Of a stretch of DNA of 64,000 nucleotides, positions 54,907-64,000 are shown in pieces (the stretch's first letter is position 1; every line of letters begins with the position of its first letter). The notes under the pieces were generated by a model. The model was given only the letters and a program-made list of their open reading frames with translations, was not told the origin of the DNA and ran no database searches. Both the position numbers and the translations under genes were made by a program. The stretch comes from Aeromicrobium duanguangcaii (lineage in GTDB: Bacteria > Actinomycetota > Actinomycetes > Propionibacteriales > Nocardioidaceae), in NCBI RefSeq assembly GCF_024508295.1, contig NZ_CP101990.1, positions 2,666,001 through 2,730,000 of the forward strand. Direction: 5' to 3'.

Positions 54907-57134
54907 GTGTCCCACCCGAGCAGGCCGTCGACGACCCGCTCGGCGGCGTGCCCGTCGTGGAAGCGGTTGAACCGCTCGTTGAAGGCGGCGTACGCATCCG
55001 CGTGCTCGGCAGCCCACGAGGTGTCACGGACGAGCGCCGCCAGCTCGCCGGAGTCGCGGACGACGGGGCCGGGCGCGGACTCCTCGAACGGGAACAGGAA
55101 GCCGCGCAGCTCCTGCTCGTACTTCTCCAGGTCGGGCACGAAGAAGATCATCGGCTTGCCGGTGATCGCGAAGTCGAACCGCAGCGACGTGTAGTCCAGG
55201 ATCGCCAGGTCGGCGGCCAGCACGAGGTCGTTGATCTCGGGGTGGTCGGTGACGTCGACGACCCCTCCCCCACTGCCGTGGCGCTGGTCGGACCGGGCGA
55301 CGGAGTGGTGACTGCGCTGCAGCACGACCACGTCGTCACCGAGCTGCTCGGCCAGGGCCTTGACGTCGAGGAGTCCGGGGTCGGCCGAGGTGTTGTCACC
55401 GCGCGACAGGTCCTCACGCCACGTGGTGGCGTGCAGGACGGCCGTCTGGTCGTCGCGAATGCCGAGCAGGCGACGCGTCCTGCGGCGCACCTCGGCGGCG
55501 TCGTCGGCCAGCAGGGAGTCGGTGCGCGGCAGTCCGTGATCGAACGCCGGTCCGTCCCAGTCGTAGGCCTCGCGGTAGAACTCGGCGGCCTCGGGATAGG
55601 GCAGGCAGATGACATCCCAGTACGCCGAGCGACGTGTGGTGGCCTCGTACTCGGCGCGCCACGGCGCCATCCGCCGCACGAAGTCGGGCCGGCCCATGCG
55701 CTTGAACGGCTGGCCATGGAAGGTCTGCAGGTACACCTGGCCCGGGCGCAGCCGCGTGTAGGCGCCCACCTCGGTGTTCTTGACGATGTACTTCGCCGTC
55801 GCCAGCGCCGAGTACCACTCACGCGTGCCGGCGATGACGCGCTTGGCGCCCTCGGGCAGCGCGACCGAGTGGTCGACGGCGCCCCAGTAGAGGCGCAGGC
55901 GCGGATCGCGACGGCGCAGCTCGCGGTGGATCGCCGCCTGGCTGTCGGTGGCGACCTCGGCCCAGTAGCACTGGAACATCACCGCGCGCGGATCGACGGG
56001 GGCCTCGTAGGCCTCGTACGCCTCGCGCAGGTAGCGCTGGCCGTACATCGTGTTCTCGTCGGGCAGCCGCGGCTTGATCAGCCGCAGCCCGTCGTGCGTG
56101 GTGTGGCCCACGAGCGGACCGTCGGCGAGGTCGGTGGGCCAGTCGACGAGCTCGGCGGCCAGCGGCACCGACTGCCCGTCCGCGGTCACGGCGTAGTCCC
56201 CCACCGGGAGCGGCAGCGGGCCGCGGCCCCAGCGGTCGGCGGTGGCCGGGAAGACGGCGCGGAAGCTGGAGCCCAGCCGGCTGAACTCGATGGCCTTCAC
56301 GGTGACGGACGCCGACTCCAGCGTCGGCGCAGTGGTCAGGCCCCGGCCGCGGACCACGATCGTGTCGCGCTCGAGGTCGATGCCGTCGATCGCCGGCCCG
56401 ATCGGATCGGCGGGCACGAGGAGGTCGAGGCGTCCGCCGGCGGTGCGTCCCGCGAGGCGCACCTCGATCTCGAGGTCGAGCGCCTGCTCGGGACCCAGCC
56501 GCGAGATCGGCAGCTCGATCGCCCAGGTGCTGCGGTCGTACGTCTCGCGCCACATCGCGCCGCCGCCGCGGTGGCCGGAGGTCTCGCCGATCCACTCCGC
56601 CCGCACGCCGGGAGTGATGACGATCAGCTCGGGCACGGCGCCGTCGGCGTCGATGTGCGCGAAGCCCGCCCGGATGACCGCCTCGAACCGGTCCTCGACC
56701 ACGCGAGCCCGGACGACCTCGCCGGCGAAGCGAGTCTCGGAGGTGGCCAGGACGAACGTCTCGCGCGGAATGGACGGGTCGTCCCAGCCCGGCAGGTGCA
56801 CGACCGGCTCGCCCTCGTGCAGCCCGGCGGCGAACTGGCGCACGTCGAGCAGGCCGTGGTCGAGCGCGGCGTGGAGGGCGTCGGGGTCGTCGTTCTCGAG
56901 GTGGTGCAGGGCGACCTTGGCCCAGGACGGGATGCGGCGCACCAGCGCGGCGCGATCGACCTCGCGCAGCCAGTCGGGCAGCCGCTCGCGCAGCTGGGCC
57001 TCGACGCTGCCGTCGAGATCCTTCGGCAGCTTGCGGACCAACGGGGGGAACTCGCGCGCCAGGACGTCGAGGGGCTTCGCCGGACCCGTCGCGAGGTCCC
57101 GCACCCGCCGCGTGAGCGACCGCAGCTTGCCCAT
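54903..57134 (-). CDS. Second TagF-like phosphotransferase, motif variant
   Basis: A 743-residue protein. The C-terminal glyphos_transf domain (about 385-735) has VYLQTFHGQPFKRMG (H473), HATTWRED, LQRSHHS and LDYTSLRFDFA, where the first TagF-like protein has [10 protein letters not shown] and TDYSS. The N-terminal third contains helical and beta-rich accessory segments. The motif changes suggest a different polyol donor or a primase rather than a polymerase role; this is inference. ATG 57134 is used, though ATG 57158 is also possible. It is divergent from the TarM-like gene. Confidence 0.82.
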   Translation of the reverse strand: MGKLRSLTRRVRDLATGPAKPLDVLAREFPPLVRKLPKDLDGSVEAQLRERLPDWLREVDRAALVRRIPSWAKVALHHLENDDPDALHAALDHGLLDVRQFAAGLHEGEPVVHLPGWDDPSIPRETFVLATSETRFAGEVVRARVVEDRFEAVIRAGFAHIDADGAVPELIVITPGVRAEWIGETSGHRGGGAMWRETYDRSTWAIELPISRLGPEQALDLEIEVRLAGRTAGGRLDLLVPADPIGPAIDGIDLERDTIVVRGRGLTTAPTLESASVTVKAIEFSRLGSSFRAVFPATADRWGRGPLPLPVGDYAVTADGQSVPLAAELVDWPTDLADGPLVGHTTHDGLRLIKPRLPDENTMYGQRYLREAYEAYEAPVDPRAVMFQCYWAEVATDSQAAIHRELRRRDPRLRLYWGAVDHSVALPEGAKRVIAGTREWYSALATAKYIVKNTEVGAYTRLRPGQVYLQTFHGQPFKRMGRPDFVRRMAPWRAEYEATTRRSAYWDVICLPYPEAAEFYREAYDWDGPAFDHGLPRTDSLLADDAAEVRRRTRRLLGIRDDQTAVLHATTWREDLSRGDNTSADPGLLDVKALAEQLGDDVVVLQRSHHSVARSDQRHGSGGGVVDVTDHPEINDLVLAADLAILDYTSLRFDFAITGKPMIFFVPDLEKYEQELRGFLFPFEESAPGPVVRDSGELAALVRDTSWAAEHADAYAAFNERFNRFHDGHAAERVVDGLLGWDT

Positions 57135-57178
57135 GTCACCTACGCCTTCGCCGAACATCCCGGACGGCGTCGATGCTA

Positions 57179-57184
57179 TACGCT
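57179..57184 (+). promoter_or_regulatory. Putative leaderless -10 (TACGCT) for the GT4 gene
   Basis: TACGCT then 6 nt then GTG at 57191. The same A/T patch read on the minus strand contains TAGCAT, a possible -10 for the TagF-like gene. Confidence 0.52.
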
Positions 57185-57190
57185 CGCCGC

Positions 57191-58894
57191 GTGTCGCCTT
57201 CTGCTGCAGCACCGGGCGAGCCGGCCACACCCTTTCCCGCCGGAGCCTGGTTCTCCGTCGTCGGGAACGTCCGGCTCGGCGCCGGTGGCCAGACTCGGAT
57301 GGTCCTGCTCCGTCATCGGCTGTTCGTCGCCGCAGGGCTCGACTTCCCGATCCTGACCTACAACCCCGTGCCCTCGTACGAGCCGATCCGCGCGGGCCTG
57401 CTGGCCGAAGGTCTCCTGCTGCCACAGAGCCGGCTCATCAACCTCCACGAGGACCTGCGTGAGCGCGACCTGGCCGCGCTCCCCTCCGTCGACGTCCCGC
57501 CCGTCCCCCGCCCGGACCGGACGCTGGACGACGTCGAGGACGGCTACACGTGGCGGCGCCGCCACGTGGGCGCCGACGGCGCCGAGACCACCTGGGAGTA
57601 CCTGCGCCCCGACGGCACGACGTACGCGTTCACGCCAGCGGACGACATGGCCGGCGACACGCGCGTGCTCGACCGTGACGGGCGCGTGGTGCTGGCCGGC
57701 GACGGACTCGGCGACCTGTGGCGCTGGTGGACCCGGCAGCTGGCTCCCGCGGCCGGGCCGGTGTTCCTCGTGAGCGACAGCCGGTTCGTCGCCGAGGAGC
57801 TGGGTCTGCTGGACGATCCGCGCTTCGTGCTGATGCACCAGATGCACAACCCCCACCTGCGCGGCGATCGCCGCTGGGACTCCCCGATCGAGCCGTCGTA
57901 CGCGTCGTCACTGGAGCACGTGGATCGGTTCGACGCCCTGAACACCTTGACCGAGCGCCAGCGGCACGACCTGCGCCTGCGCTTCGGCGACCTGCCGCAG
58001 TTCCACGTGCTGGCCAATCCGGTGGAGGCCGTCGAGCCGCCCTCTCCCCCGCCGGCGCGCATACCGGGCCGCATCGTCGTCATCGCTCGCCTGCACCCCC
58101 AGAAGCAGCTCGACCGGGCGATCGACGCCTTCGCGCTCGTCGCGCCGCGTCACCCGACCGCGACGCTGGAGATCTACGGCGACGGCGACGAGGAGCAGAA
58201 GCTGCGGGACCGCGCCGCCGAGCGCGGCGTCGCCGACCGCGTCGTCTTCCACGGCCACGTCCCGGACGCGGCGGACCGACTGTGGGAGGCCGACCTGGCG
58301 TGGCTGACCAGCCGGTTCGAGGGCTACGGCCTGTTCATCCTCGAGGCCCGCATGCGTGAGTGCCCGGTCCTGGCGTTCGACGTGCCGTACGGGCCTGCCG
58401 AGCAGATCGAGTCGGGCGTCGACGGGGTGCTGGTGCCGGCGGGCGACGCCGCACGCCTGGCGCACGCGACGCTCGACCTGCTGGCCGACCGCGAGCGTCT
58501 CGAGTCGATGCGCGGCCGCGCACGCGCCGGGGCGATCGCCCACGGCCACGAGTCCTTCCTGGCGGACTGGGCACAGGTCGCGCGCGAGGCACTCGACCGC
58601 AAGCCGACGCGCGTGCGTCTGGACGACGTCCGCGTCGACCTCCGTGGGCGTGAGGCCCGCGTCCACGTCGAGGGCACCGGAGACCTCGACGATGTCCGGC
58701 TGCGCTGGCAGGCGTGGCAGCCCGGTGACGCCGGCCCGACCGATCTGACCACCTCGCTGGACCGCGACGGCGCAACGTTCACGGTGCGCGCCGGCCGGGC
58801 GCCCCGCGGCGCTCGCGAGCGGCTGCTGCTGACGTGGCAGAACGCCTCGTGGCAGCAGGACGTGCCGCGCCGGCGCTGGTGGCGCCGCGGCTGA
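57191..58894 (+). CDS. TarM/Gtf-like GT4 glycosyltransferase
   Basis: A 567-residue GT-B enzyme. The N-terminal glycine loop is GNVRLGAGGQTRMVLLR (about 25-41), FVLMHQMHNPHL (about 216) lies at the acceptor side, and the C-terminal Rossmann half (about 290-470) has VIARLHPQKQLDRAID and the EX7E motif SRFEGYGLFILEARMRECPV (about 377). The layout resembles poly(polyol-phosphate) alpha-glycosyltransferases such as TarM/TagE and SraP-type GtfA. A beta-rich tail (about 475-567) may bind polymer. It probably decorates the teichoic-acid-like chain made by the neighbouring TagF-like enzymes. Confidence 0.83.
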   Translation: MSPSAAAPGEPATPFPAGAWFSVVGNVRLGAGGQTRMVLLRHRLFVAAGLDFPILTYNPVPSYEPIRAGLLAEGLLLPQSRLINLHEDLRERDLAALPSVDVPPVPRPDRTLDDVEDGYTWRRRHVGADGAETTWEYLRPDGTTYAFTPADDMAGDTRVLDRDGRVVLAGDGLGDLWRWWTRQLAPAAGPVFLVSDSRFVAEELGLLDDPRFVLMHQMHNPHLRGDRRWDSPIEPSYASSLEHVDRFDALNTLTERQRHDLRLRFGDLPQFHVLANPVEAVEPPSPPPARIPGRIVVIARLHPQKQLDRAIDAFALVAPRHPTATLEIYGDGDEEQKLRDRAAERGVADRVVFHGHVPDAADRLWEADLAWLTSRFEGYGLFILEARMRECPVLAFDVPYGPAEQIESGVDGVLVPAGDAARLAHATLDLLADRERLESMRGRARAGAIAHGHESFLADWAQVAREALDRKPTRVRLDDVRVDLRGREARVHVEGTGDLDDVRLRWQAWQPGDAGPTDLTTSLDRDGATFTVRAGRAPRGARERLLLTWQNASWQQDVPRRRWWRRG

Positions 58895-58897
58895 GGC

Positions 58898-59203
58898 TCA
58901 CTCGGGCCGGTCGAAGACCTTGCGAGTCAGAGCCTGCACGTCACGGTCGAGGTGGTCGAGCCGCGTGTCGACGCGAGCGAACTGGGCGTCGACCCGCTCG
59001 AAGCGGGCGTTCATCTCGCCACGGAGACCGTTGACCTCGCCCCGCAGTCCGCCGATCTCTCCCGCGAGATCACCCCTCAGACCAGCCAACTCGGCGCGCA
59101 GGACTCGGGTGAACGTGCCGGTCACCAGACCCATCATCGCGAAGATGGATGCACCGAAGACCCCCATCAGCGTCCACACCTGCGGCTCGTTCAACTCGCT
59201 CAC
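58898..59203 (-). CDS. Small membrane protein with repeated coiled coil
   Basis: A 101-residue protein. An N-terminal membrane segment (about 8-30, VWTLMGVFGASIFAMMGLVTG) is followed by a long helix with a heptad-like repeat: LRGDLAGEIGG, LRGEVNG, LRGEMNARFERVDAQFARVDTRLDHLD (split into 7-residue steps). It resembles phage-like XhlA/DUF1640-type coiled-coil membrane proteins. Function is unknown. GTG 59203 lies 6 nt after CATGAT, which may be a -10. It is convergent with the GT4 gene with a 3-bp gap. Confidence 0.7.
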   Translation of the reverse strand: MSELNEPQVWTLMGVFGASIFAMMGLVTGTFTRVLRAELAGLRGDLAGEIGGLRGEVNGLRGEMNARFERVDAQFARVDTRLDHLDRDVQALTRKVFDRPE

Positions 59204-59288
59204 TCCCCCATCATGACGACTGGAGGACGACGATGCCAGACCTCGCTGACACCCACCGCAGTGTGCGTCGAGGATGTGGATACCGCGC

Positions 59289-59783
59289 TCAGGCCGGCGA
59301 GGGATCGGCGTCGGACGAGCTGGCCTTCTCCTCGTCGTCATCGGTGGGCAGCCGGCAGGCCCACTCGAGGATCAGTGCGGCGATGAGCAGCAGCAGGGCG
59401 GCGCCGGCCGCGGCGGCCGAGCGCCAGAGCCTCATCTCGCCCATCTCGGTCGAGGAGCCCAGATAGGCCAGCGCGTAACCGGCGTAGCCGCCGGTGAAGA
59501 CCCCGCCGACCATGACGGCGGCCTTGGCCAGCGCCAACAGCCGGATGCCGTGCTCGGCGGCGAACCAGCGCTGCCGACGATGCAGGTTCTGCCAGGTGCC
59601 CCAGGCCAATGCACCGATCGCGATCGCTCCGCAGAGCATCACGATCGCGGCTGCCCAGCCGGGGACCGGCGGGGACGCCCCGTCGAACCGGACGATGAGG
59701 GGCGGCAGCAGTCGACCGACGATCAACCCCGTCGCGACCAGCGCGACGACGTAGAGCGGAGAACTGCGCCGAACCTGCCTCAT
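59289..59783 (-). CDS. DUF3180 family membrane protein
   Basis: A 164-residue actinobacterial membrane protein with about four hydrophobic segments (near 12-30, 42-62, 82-103 and 120-142) and an acidic, Ser-rich tail. It follows folK by 7 bp, a linkage conserved in actinobacteria, so it is probably cotranscribed with the folate genes. There is no biochemical role that I can assign. Confidence 0.82.
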   Translation of the reverse strand: MRQVRRSSPLYVVALVATGLIVGRLLPPLIVRFDGASPPVPGWAAAIVMLCGAIAIGALAWGTWQNLHRRQRWFAAEHGIRLLALAKAAVMVGGVFTGGYAGYALAYLGSSTEMGEMRLWRSAAAAGAALLLLIAALILEWACRLPTDDDEEKASSSDADPSPA

Positions 59784-59790
59784 CGGTGGG

Positions 59791-60354
59791 TCACAGGATG
59801 ATCTCGACGTCCTCGCGCTTGGTCACCCCGGAGGCGTCGACGCCCGAGATCAGGTCCGCGACGAACCCGTGTCCGGGGATCTCGCCCTCGGGATCGATCT
59901 CGAGCCACGGCACGAGAACGAACGCGCGCTCGTGGGCGCGGGGGTGCGGCAGCGTCAGGGTGTCGTCCTGGGCCACGCGGTCACCGACGACGATGATGTC
60001 GACGTCGAGGGTGCGCGGGGCGCCCGGCTCGCTGCGCTCGCGCTCGAACGCGTCCTCGATCGCCATCGCGCGGTCGAGCAGCGTGTGCACGGTCAGCGTG
60101 GTGTCGAGCAGGACGACGGCGTTGAGGAACGGCCCCGAGCCCTCGGGAGCCCCGACGGGCTCGGTCTCGTAGACCGAGGAGATCGCCACGACGGTGACCT
60201 CCGGAGTGTCCTCCAGCGCGGAGACCGCACCCTGCAGACGGCCGGCCCGGTCGCCGAGGTTCGAACCGATCGACAGCACGGCTTGACGAATGGGGCGCAT
60301 GCCTCCGGTCATCGTGTCCGCGTCGAGTTCGTACGGGGTGGGTGCTTCGGTCAC
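59791..60354 (-). CDS. folK: 2-amino-4-hydroxy-6-hydroxymethyldihydropteridine pyrophosphokinase
   Basis: Transfers pyrophosphate from ATP to 6-hydroxymethyl-dihydropterin in folate synthesis. It has 187 residues. SIGSNLGDRAGRL (about 28-40), FLNAVV, ERSEPGAPRTLDVDIIVVGD (the family signature with the metal Asp pair) and LPHPRAHERAFVLVP are all intact. The start overlaps the folB stop by 4 bp; an internal ATG about 19 codons in (GGMRPIRQAVL) would give a more typical N-terminus. Confidence 0.95.
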   Translation of the reverse strand: MTEAPTPYELDADTMTGGMRPIRQAVLSIGSNLGDRAGRLQGAVSALEDTPEVTVVAISSVYETEPVGAPEGSGPFLNAVVLLDTTLTVHTLLDRAMAIEDAFERERSEPGAPRTLDVDIIVVGDRVAQDDTLTLPHPRAHERAFVLVPWLEIDPEGEIPGHGFVADLISGVDASGVTKREDVEIIL

Positions 60355-60728
60355 AGCTTGCTCCGCTCCATCGTCACGGTGACATCGGAGAATGCCACCT
60401 CGATCGGCGCCTCGGGCTTGTGCACCGTCACGCTAGCCCAGCGGACGGGCTCATGGCCCAGACATACGCTCACTATACGGAGGGCCAATGTCTCGATCAG
60501 GTCCACGGGGTCCCCCGTGATGATCGCGTGCACCTGCTCGGCCAGCTCGCCGTAGTGCACGGTCCGGGACAGGTCCCCCGTCGTCGCCGCGGGCTCCAGG
60601 TCGACCGACAGCACGATGTCGACGACGAAGGTCTGACCGTCCCTGCGCTCGTGGTCGAAAACGCCGTGGAAACCCACGGCGGACAGGCCCCGCAGCTCGA
60701 TGCGGTCGCCCGGGTGCTGGTCGCTCAT
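60351..60728 (-). CDS. folB: Dihydroneopterin aldolase
   Basis: Cleaves dihydroneopterin to 6-hydroxymethyl-dihydropterin and glycolaldehyde. It has 125 residues, the usual size. The N-terminal strand is IELRGLSAVGFHGVFDHE (about 10-27), the catalytic/substrate Glu is in the DHERRDGQ loop, and the catalytic Lys is in VTVHKPEAPI (about 104). ATG 60728 overlaps the upstream NTF2-like stop by 4 bp. Confidence 0.95.
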   Translation of the reverse strand: MSDQHPGDRIELRGLSAVGFHGVFDHERRDGQTFVVDIVLSVDLEPAATTGDLSRTVHYGELAEQVHAIITGDPVDLIETLALRIVSVCLGHEPVRWASVTVHKPEAPIEVAFSDVTVTMERSKL

Positions 60729-61132
60729 ACGTCCTCCGGATCGATCAACGGCGACGCGTGCCGCGCCCAGAACCGCCATCGTCCACCATCGCGCACGAGG
60801 ATGCTCGTGGCGACGGCGCGACCGCCGTTGAAGGACTCGACCGACCCGCCGTCGGACAGGATGTTCTCGGTGCACACGACGATCGCCGTGGTCGGGTCCT
60901 TCGCCGGCAGCAGCGACACCTCGACGTCCGTCAGGAAGAACTGGATGTAGCCGACCCCGGCCATCAGCACGGTCCACGAGCGCAGGATCGGCGCCGTGCC
61001 CTGCAGCGGCGGCGCCCCCGGGTGGACGCAGGTCGTGCCCGGATCGTCGACCCACAGGGCCGCCATCAGGTCGGCGTCGCCGGTCTCGACCGCGTCGTAG
61101 AAGGCGCGGTGCGCGGCCAGGACGTCACTCAC
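60725..61132 (-). CDS. NTF2/SnoaL-like small protein
   Basis: A 135-residue alpha/beta cone-fold protein beginning VLAAHRAFYDAVETGDADLMAALW, followed by CVHPGAPPLQG and ending with VRDGGRWRFWARHASPL, a DUF4440/SnoaL_3-type layout. No enzymatic role is assigned. It lies between folP and folB, overlapping folP by 8 bp and folB by 4 bp, so it is translated as part of the folate operon. The same insertion is found in other actinobacteria (from memory), which makes a link with folate synthesis or regulation plausible. Confidence 0.8.
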   Translation of the reverse strand: MSDVLAAHRAFYDAVETGDADLMAALWVDDPGTTCVHPGAPPLQGTAPILRSWTVLMAGVGYIQFFLTDVEVSLLPAKDPTTAIVVCTENILSDGGSVESFNGGRAVATSILVRDGGRWRFWARHASPLIDPEDV

Positions 61133-61973
61133 CGGGTCGCTCCGCCCGCAGCCGTGCGACGACGCGCACGGCGTCCGCGCTGCGCCGGGGCTCGTGGACG
61201 CGCACGCCCCACGCGCCGGCCAGGGCCGAGAGGGTGCTGATCGCCGCCGTGGCGTCCTCGCGCTCCTCCACCGGGCGCGGACCCACCTCGTCGGCCAGCA
61301 GGGCCCCCAGGAAGCCCTTGCGGCTCGCGGCGACCAGCAGTGGCCGGCCCAGGCTCGTGAACCGGTCGAGGTGCGCCAGCAGGGTCCAGTTCTGGTCGCC
61401 GGTCTTGCTGAAGCCCAGGCCGGGGTCGAGCACGATCCGGTCCGGGTCGACGCCCGCGTCACACACCGCGTCGAACTGCTCCCAGAGCTCGGCCAGCACG
61501 TCCTCGACCACGTCGCGGTACTCGGTGTGCTGCTGCATCTGCTCGGAGTGGGCGCGCCAGTGCATCACCACGAACGGGACACCCGTGCGGGCCACGAGCG
61601 GCACCATCGCCGGGTCGGCGCGGCCGCCCGAGACGTCGTTGACCAGGACGGCACCGGCGTCGATCGCCTGCTCGGCCGTCTCGGCCCACATGGTGTCGAC
61701 CGAGACCAGGACGCCCGCGTCGGCGAGGCGGCGCACCACCGGCACGACGCGGCGCAGCTCCTCCTCGCGGTCGACCGGCAGGGCGCCGGGGCGCGTGGAC
61801 TCGCCGCCGACGTCGACCAGGTCGGCTCCGTGGCGAACCAGCTCGAAGCCGTGCTCGGCGGCGGCGCCGGGGTCGAACCAGCGGCCGCCGTCGGAGAAGG
61901 AGTCGGGCGTGACGTTGACGACGCCCATGACGACGCAGCGGTCCTGCGCCAGCCCGGGCAGTGGCAGCGTCAC
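61125..61973 (-). CDS. folP: Dihydropteroate synthase
   Basis: Condenses hydroxymethyl-dihydropterin pyrophosphate with p-aminobenzoate; it is the sulfonamide target. It has 282 residues. GVVNVTPDSFSDGG (about 16-29), GGESTRPGA, VLVNDVSGG, DPGLGFSKTGDQN and SRKGFLG are all canonical. Of two adjacent GTGs (61976 and 61973) I choose 61973 because GGGAGC lies 7 nt upstream of it. The frame is open further 5' into folE but lacks family sequence there. Confidence 0.95.
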   Translation of the reverse strand: MTLPLPGLAQDRCVVMGVVNVTPDSFSDGGRWFDPGAAAEHGFELVRHGADLVDVGGESTRPGALPVDREEELRRVVPVVRRLADAGVLVSVDTMWAETAEQAIDAGAVLVNDVSGGRADPAMVPLVARTGVPFVVMHWRAHSEQMQQHTEYRDVVEDVLAELWEQFDAVCDAGVDPDRIVLDPGLGFSKTGDQNWTLLAHLDRFTSLGRPLLVAASRKGFLGALLADEVGPRPVEEREDATAAISTLSALAGAWGVRVHEPRRSADAVRVVARLRAERPGE

Positions 61974-61992
61974 CACGACAGCTCCCGGCCGC

Positions 61993-62556
61993 TCACTTGG
62001 AGATGAGCTGCATCGCCTCGGCCCGGGTCGCCGGGTCGAGCAGCTGGCCACGGACCGCACTGGTGATCGTGCGGGCGCCCGCCTTGGCGACACCGCGCAT
62101 CGTCATGCACAGGTGCTCGGCCTCGATGACCACGATGACGCCCTGCGGATCGAGCACCTCGACCATCGCCTCGGCGATCTGCGTCGTCAGGCGCTCCTGC
62201 ACCTGGAGCCGGCGCGCGTACACGTCGACGAGGCGGGCCAGCTTCGACAGGCCGGTGACGTGGCCCGTCTCGCCGGGGATGTAGCCGACGTGGGCCACGC
62301 CGAAGAACGGCACCATGTGGTGCTCGCACATGCTCCAGACCTCGATGTCGCGGACCAGCACGAGCTCGCGGTGGCCGACCTCGAACACCGCCGAGAGGAC
62401 CTCGCGGGCGTCCTGGTCGTAGCCGCCGAGCAGCTCGGCGTAGGACCGCGCAACGCGCGCCGGAGTGTCCTGCAGGCCGTCACGGTCAGGATCCTCACCG
62501 ATGGCCGCGAGCAGCTCTCGGACGGCCGCCTCGGCGCGGGGGTGGTCGACGGGCAC
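61993..62556 (-). CDS. folE: GTP cyclohydrolase I
   Basis: The first step of pterin and folate synthesis from GTP. It has 187 residues. The zinc ligands and active site are in [12 protein letters not shown] (about 74-85), followed by [23 protein letters not shown] and the late [12 protein letters not shown], which supplies the second zinc Cys. GTG 62556 has GAGGAG about 5 nt upstream, and ftsH ends 9 bp before it. The order ftsH-folE-folP is typical of actinobacteria. Confidence 0.97.
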   Translation of the reverse strand: MPVDHPRAEAAVRELLAAIGEDPDRDGLQDTPARVARSYAELLGGYDQDAREVLSAVFEVGHRELVLVRDIEVWSMCEHHMVPFFGVAHVGYIPGETGHVTGLSKLARLVDVYARRLQVQERLTTQIAEAMVEVLDPQGVIVVIEAEHLCMTMRGVAKAGARTITSAVRGQLLDPATRAEAMQLISK

Positions 62557-62565
62557 GGGGGCTCC

Positions 62566-64000
<1,435 letters not shown>

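Overview
The window is very GC-rich and gene-dense, and it reads as a chromosomal core segment of an actinobacterium. Lineage markers include mycothiol synthesis (mshA), CarD, SenX3/RegX3, the DUF3073-purM-purF order, DUF3263, an actinobacterial-type uracil-DNA glycosylase, and an ftsH-folE-folP-folB-folK-DUF3180 run. The best guess is a member of the Nocardioidaceae (Aeromicrobium or Nocardioides type). That is inferred from gene content, not from a 16S gene, and no rRNA, IS element, phage or CRISPR array was seen.

Layout. 1-6195: trehalose synthesis (otsB cut by the left edge, otsA), two small actinobacterial proteins, a GPH transporter, a sphingosine-1-phosphate-lyase-like PLP enzyme and a GNAT. 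6197-13660: two MFS exporters, ung, an AI-2E permease, purU, a cupin, a methyltransferase and a metallo-hydrolase. 13668-17045: tRNA-Thr(UGU), a lipoprotein, and an alanine-racemase-like enzyme coupled to an aldonolactone-oxidase-like flavoprotein. 17056-23642: rlmB-cysS, a secreted C39-like protein, ispF, an MpaB-like oxygenase with its TetR neighbour, and carD. 23736-30781: a lipoprotein, then phosphate signalling (phoU, senX3, regX3), gpmA, a Cys-less DsbA-like protein, ybjN-like, mshA and an SDR. 30800-34724: a histone-H1-like protein, a sterol-desaturase-family protein, an SDR and a branched-chain amino-acid dehydrogenase. 34728-41878: a tightly overlapped operon (flavin monooxygenase, SDR, GPH transporter, TauE/SafE) divergent from a TetR gene, then an MMPL transporter. 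42000-47563: DUF3073, purM, purF, acyl-CoA synthetase, lipoprotein cyclophilin and an SCP-like protein. 47574-58894: a dTDP-rhamnose set (fused rmlC-rmlD, rmlB, rmlA) with two TagF-like polymerases, a GT2 and a TarM-like GT4, which together look like a cell-wall glycopolymer locus. 58898-64000: a coiled-coil membrane protein, DUF3180, folK, folB, an NTF2-like gene, folP, folE and ftsH, which runs off the right edge.

Two patterns run through the window. First, about thirty genes have a TANNNT (or CANNNT) hexamer ending 6-7 nt before the start codon. This is the layout expected for leaderless mRNAs and it settles many start codons; in two places the -10 contains the stop codon of the upstream gene. 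Second, convergent gene pairs are either nearly touching (-24 to +18 bp) or, when further apart, carry a long hairpin.

No obviously new defence or mobile system was found. The most distinctive items are: a perfect 16-bp palindrome that forms two back-to-back leaderless promoters (14567-14582); an 11-bp-periodic PHO-box-like repeat between phoU and senX3; a 20-bp-arm inverted repeat between ispF and mpaB; twin operator-like sites at the TetR/monooxygenase junction; an Asp-to-Asn change in the MMPL proton-relay motif; and the wall-polymer locus.
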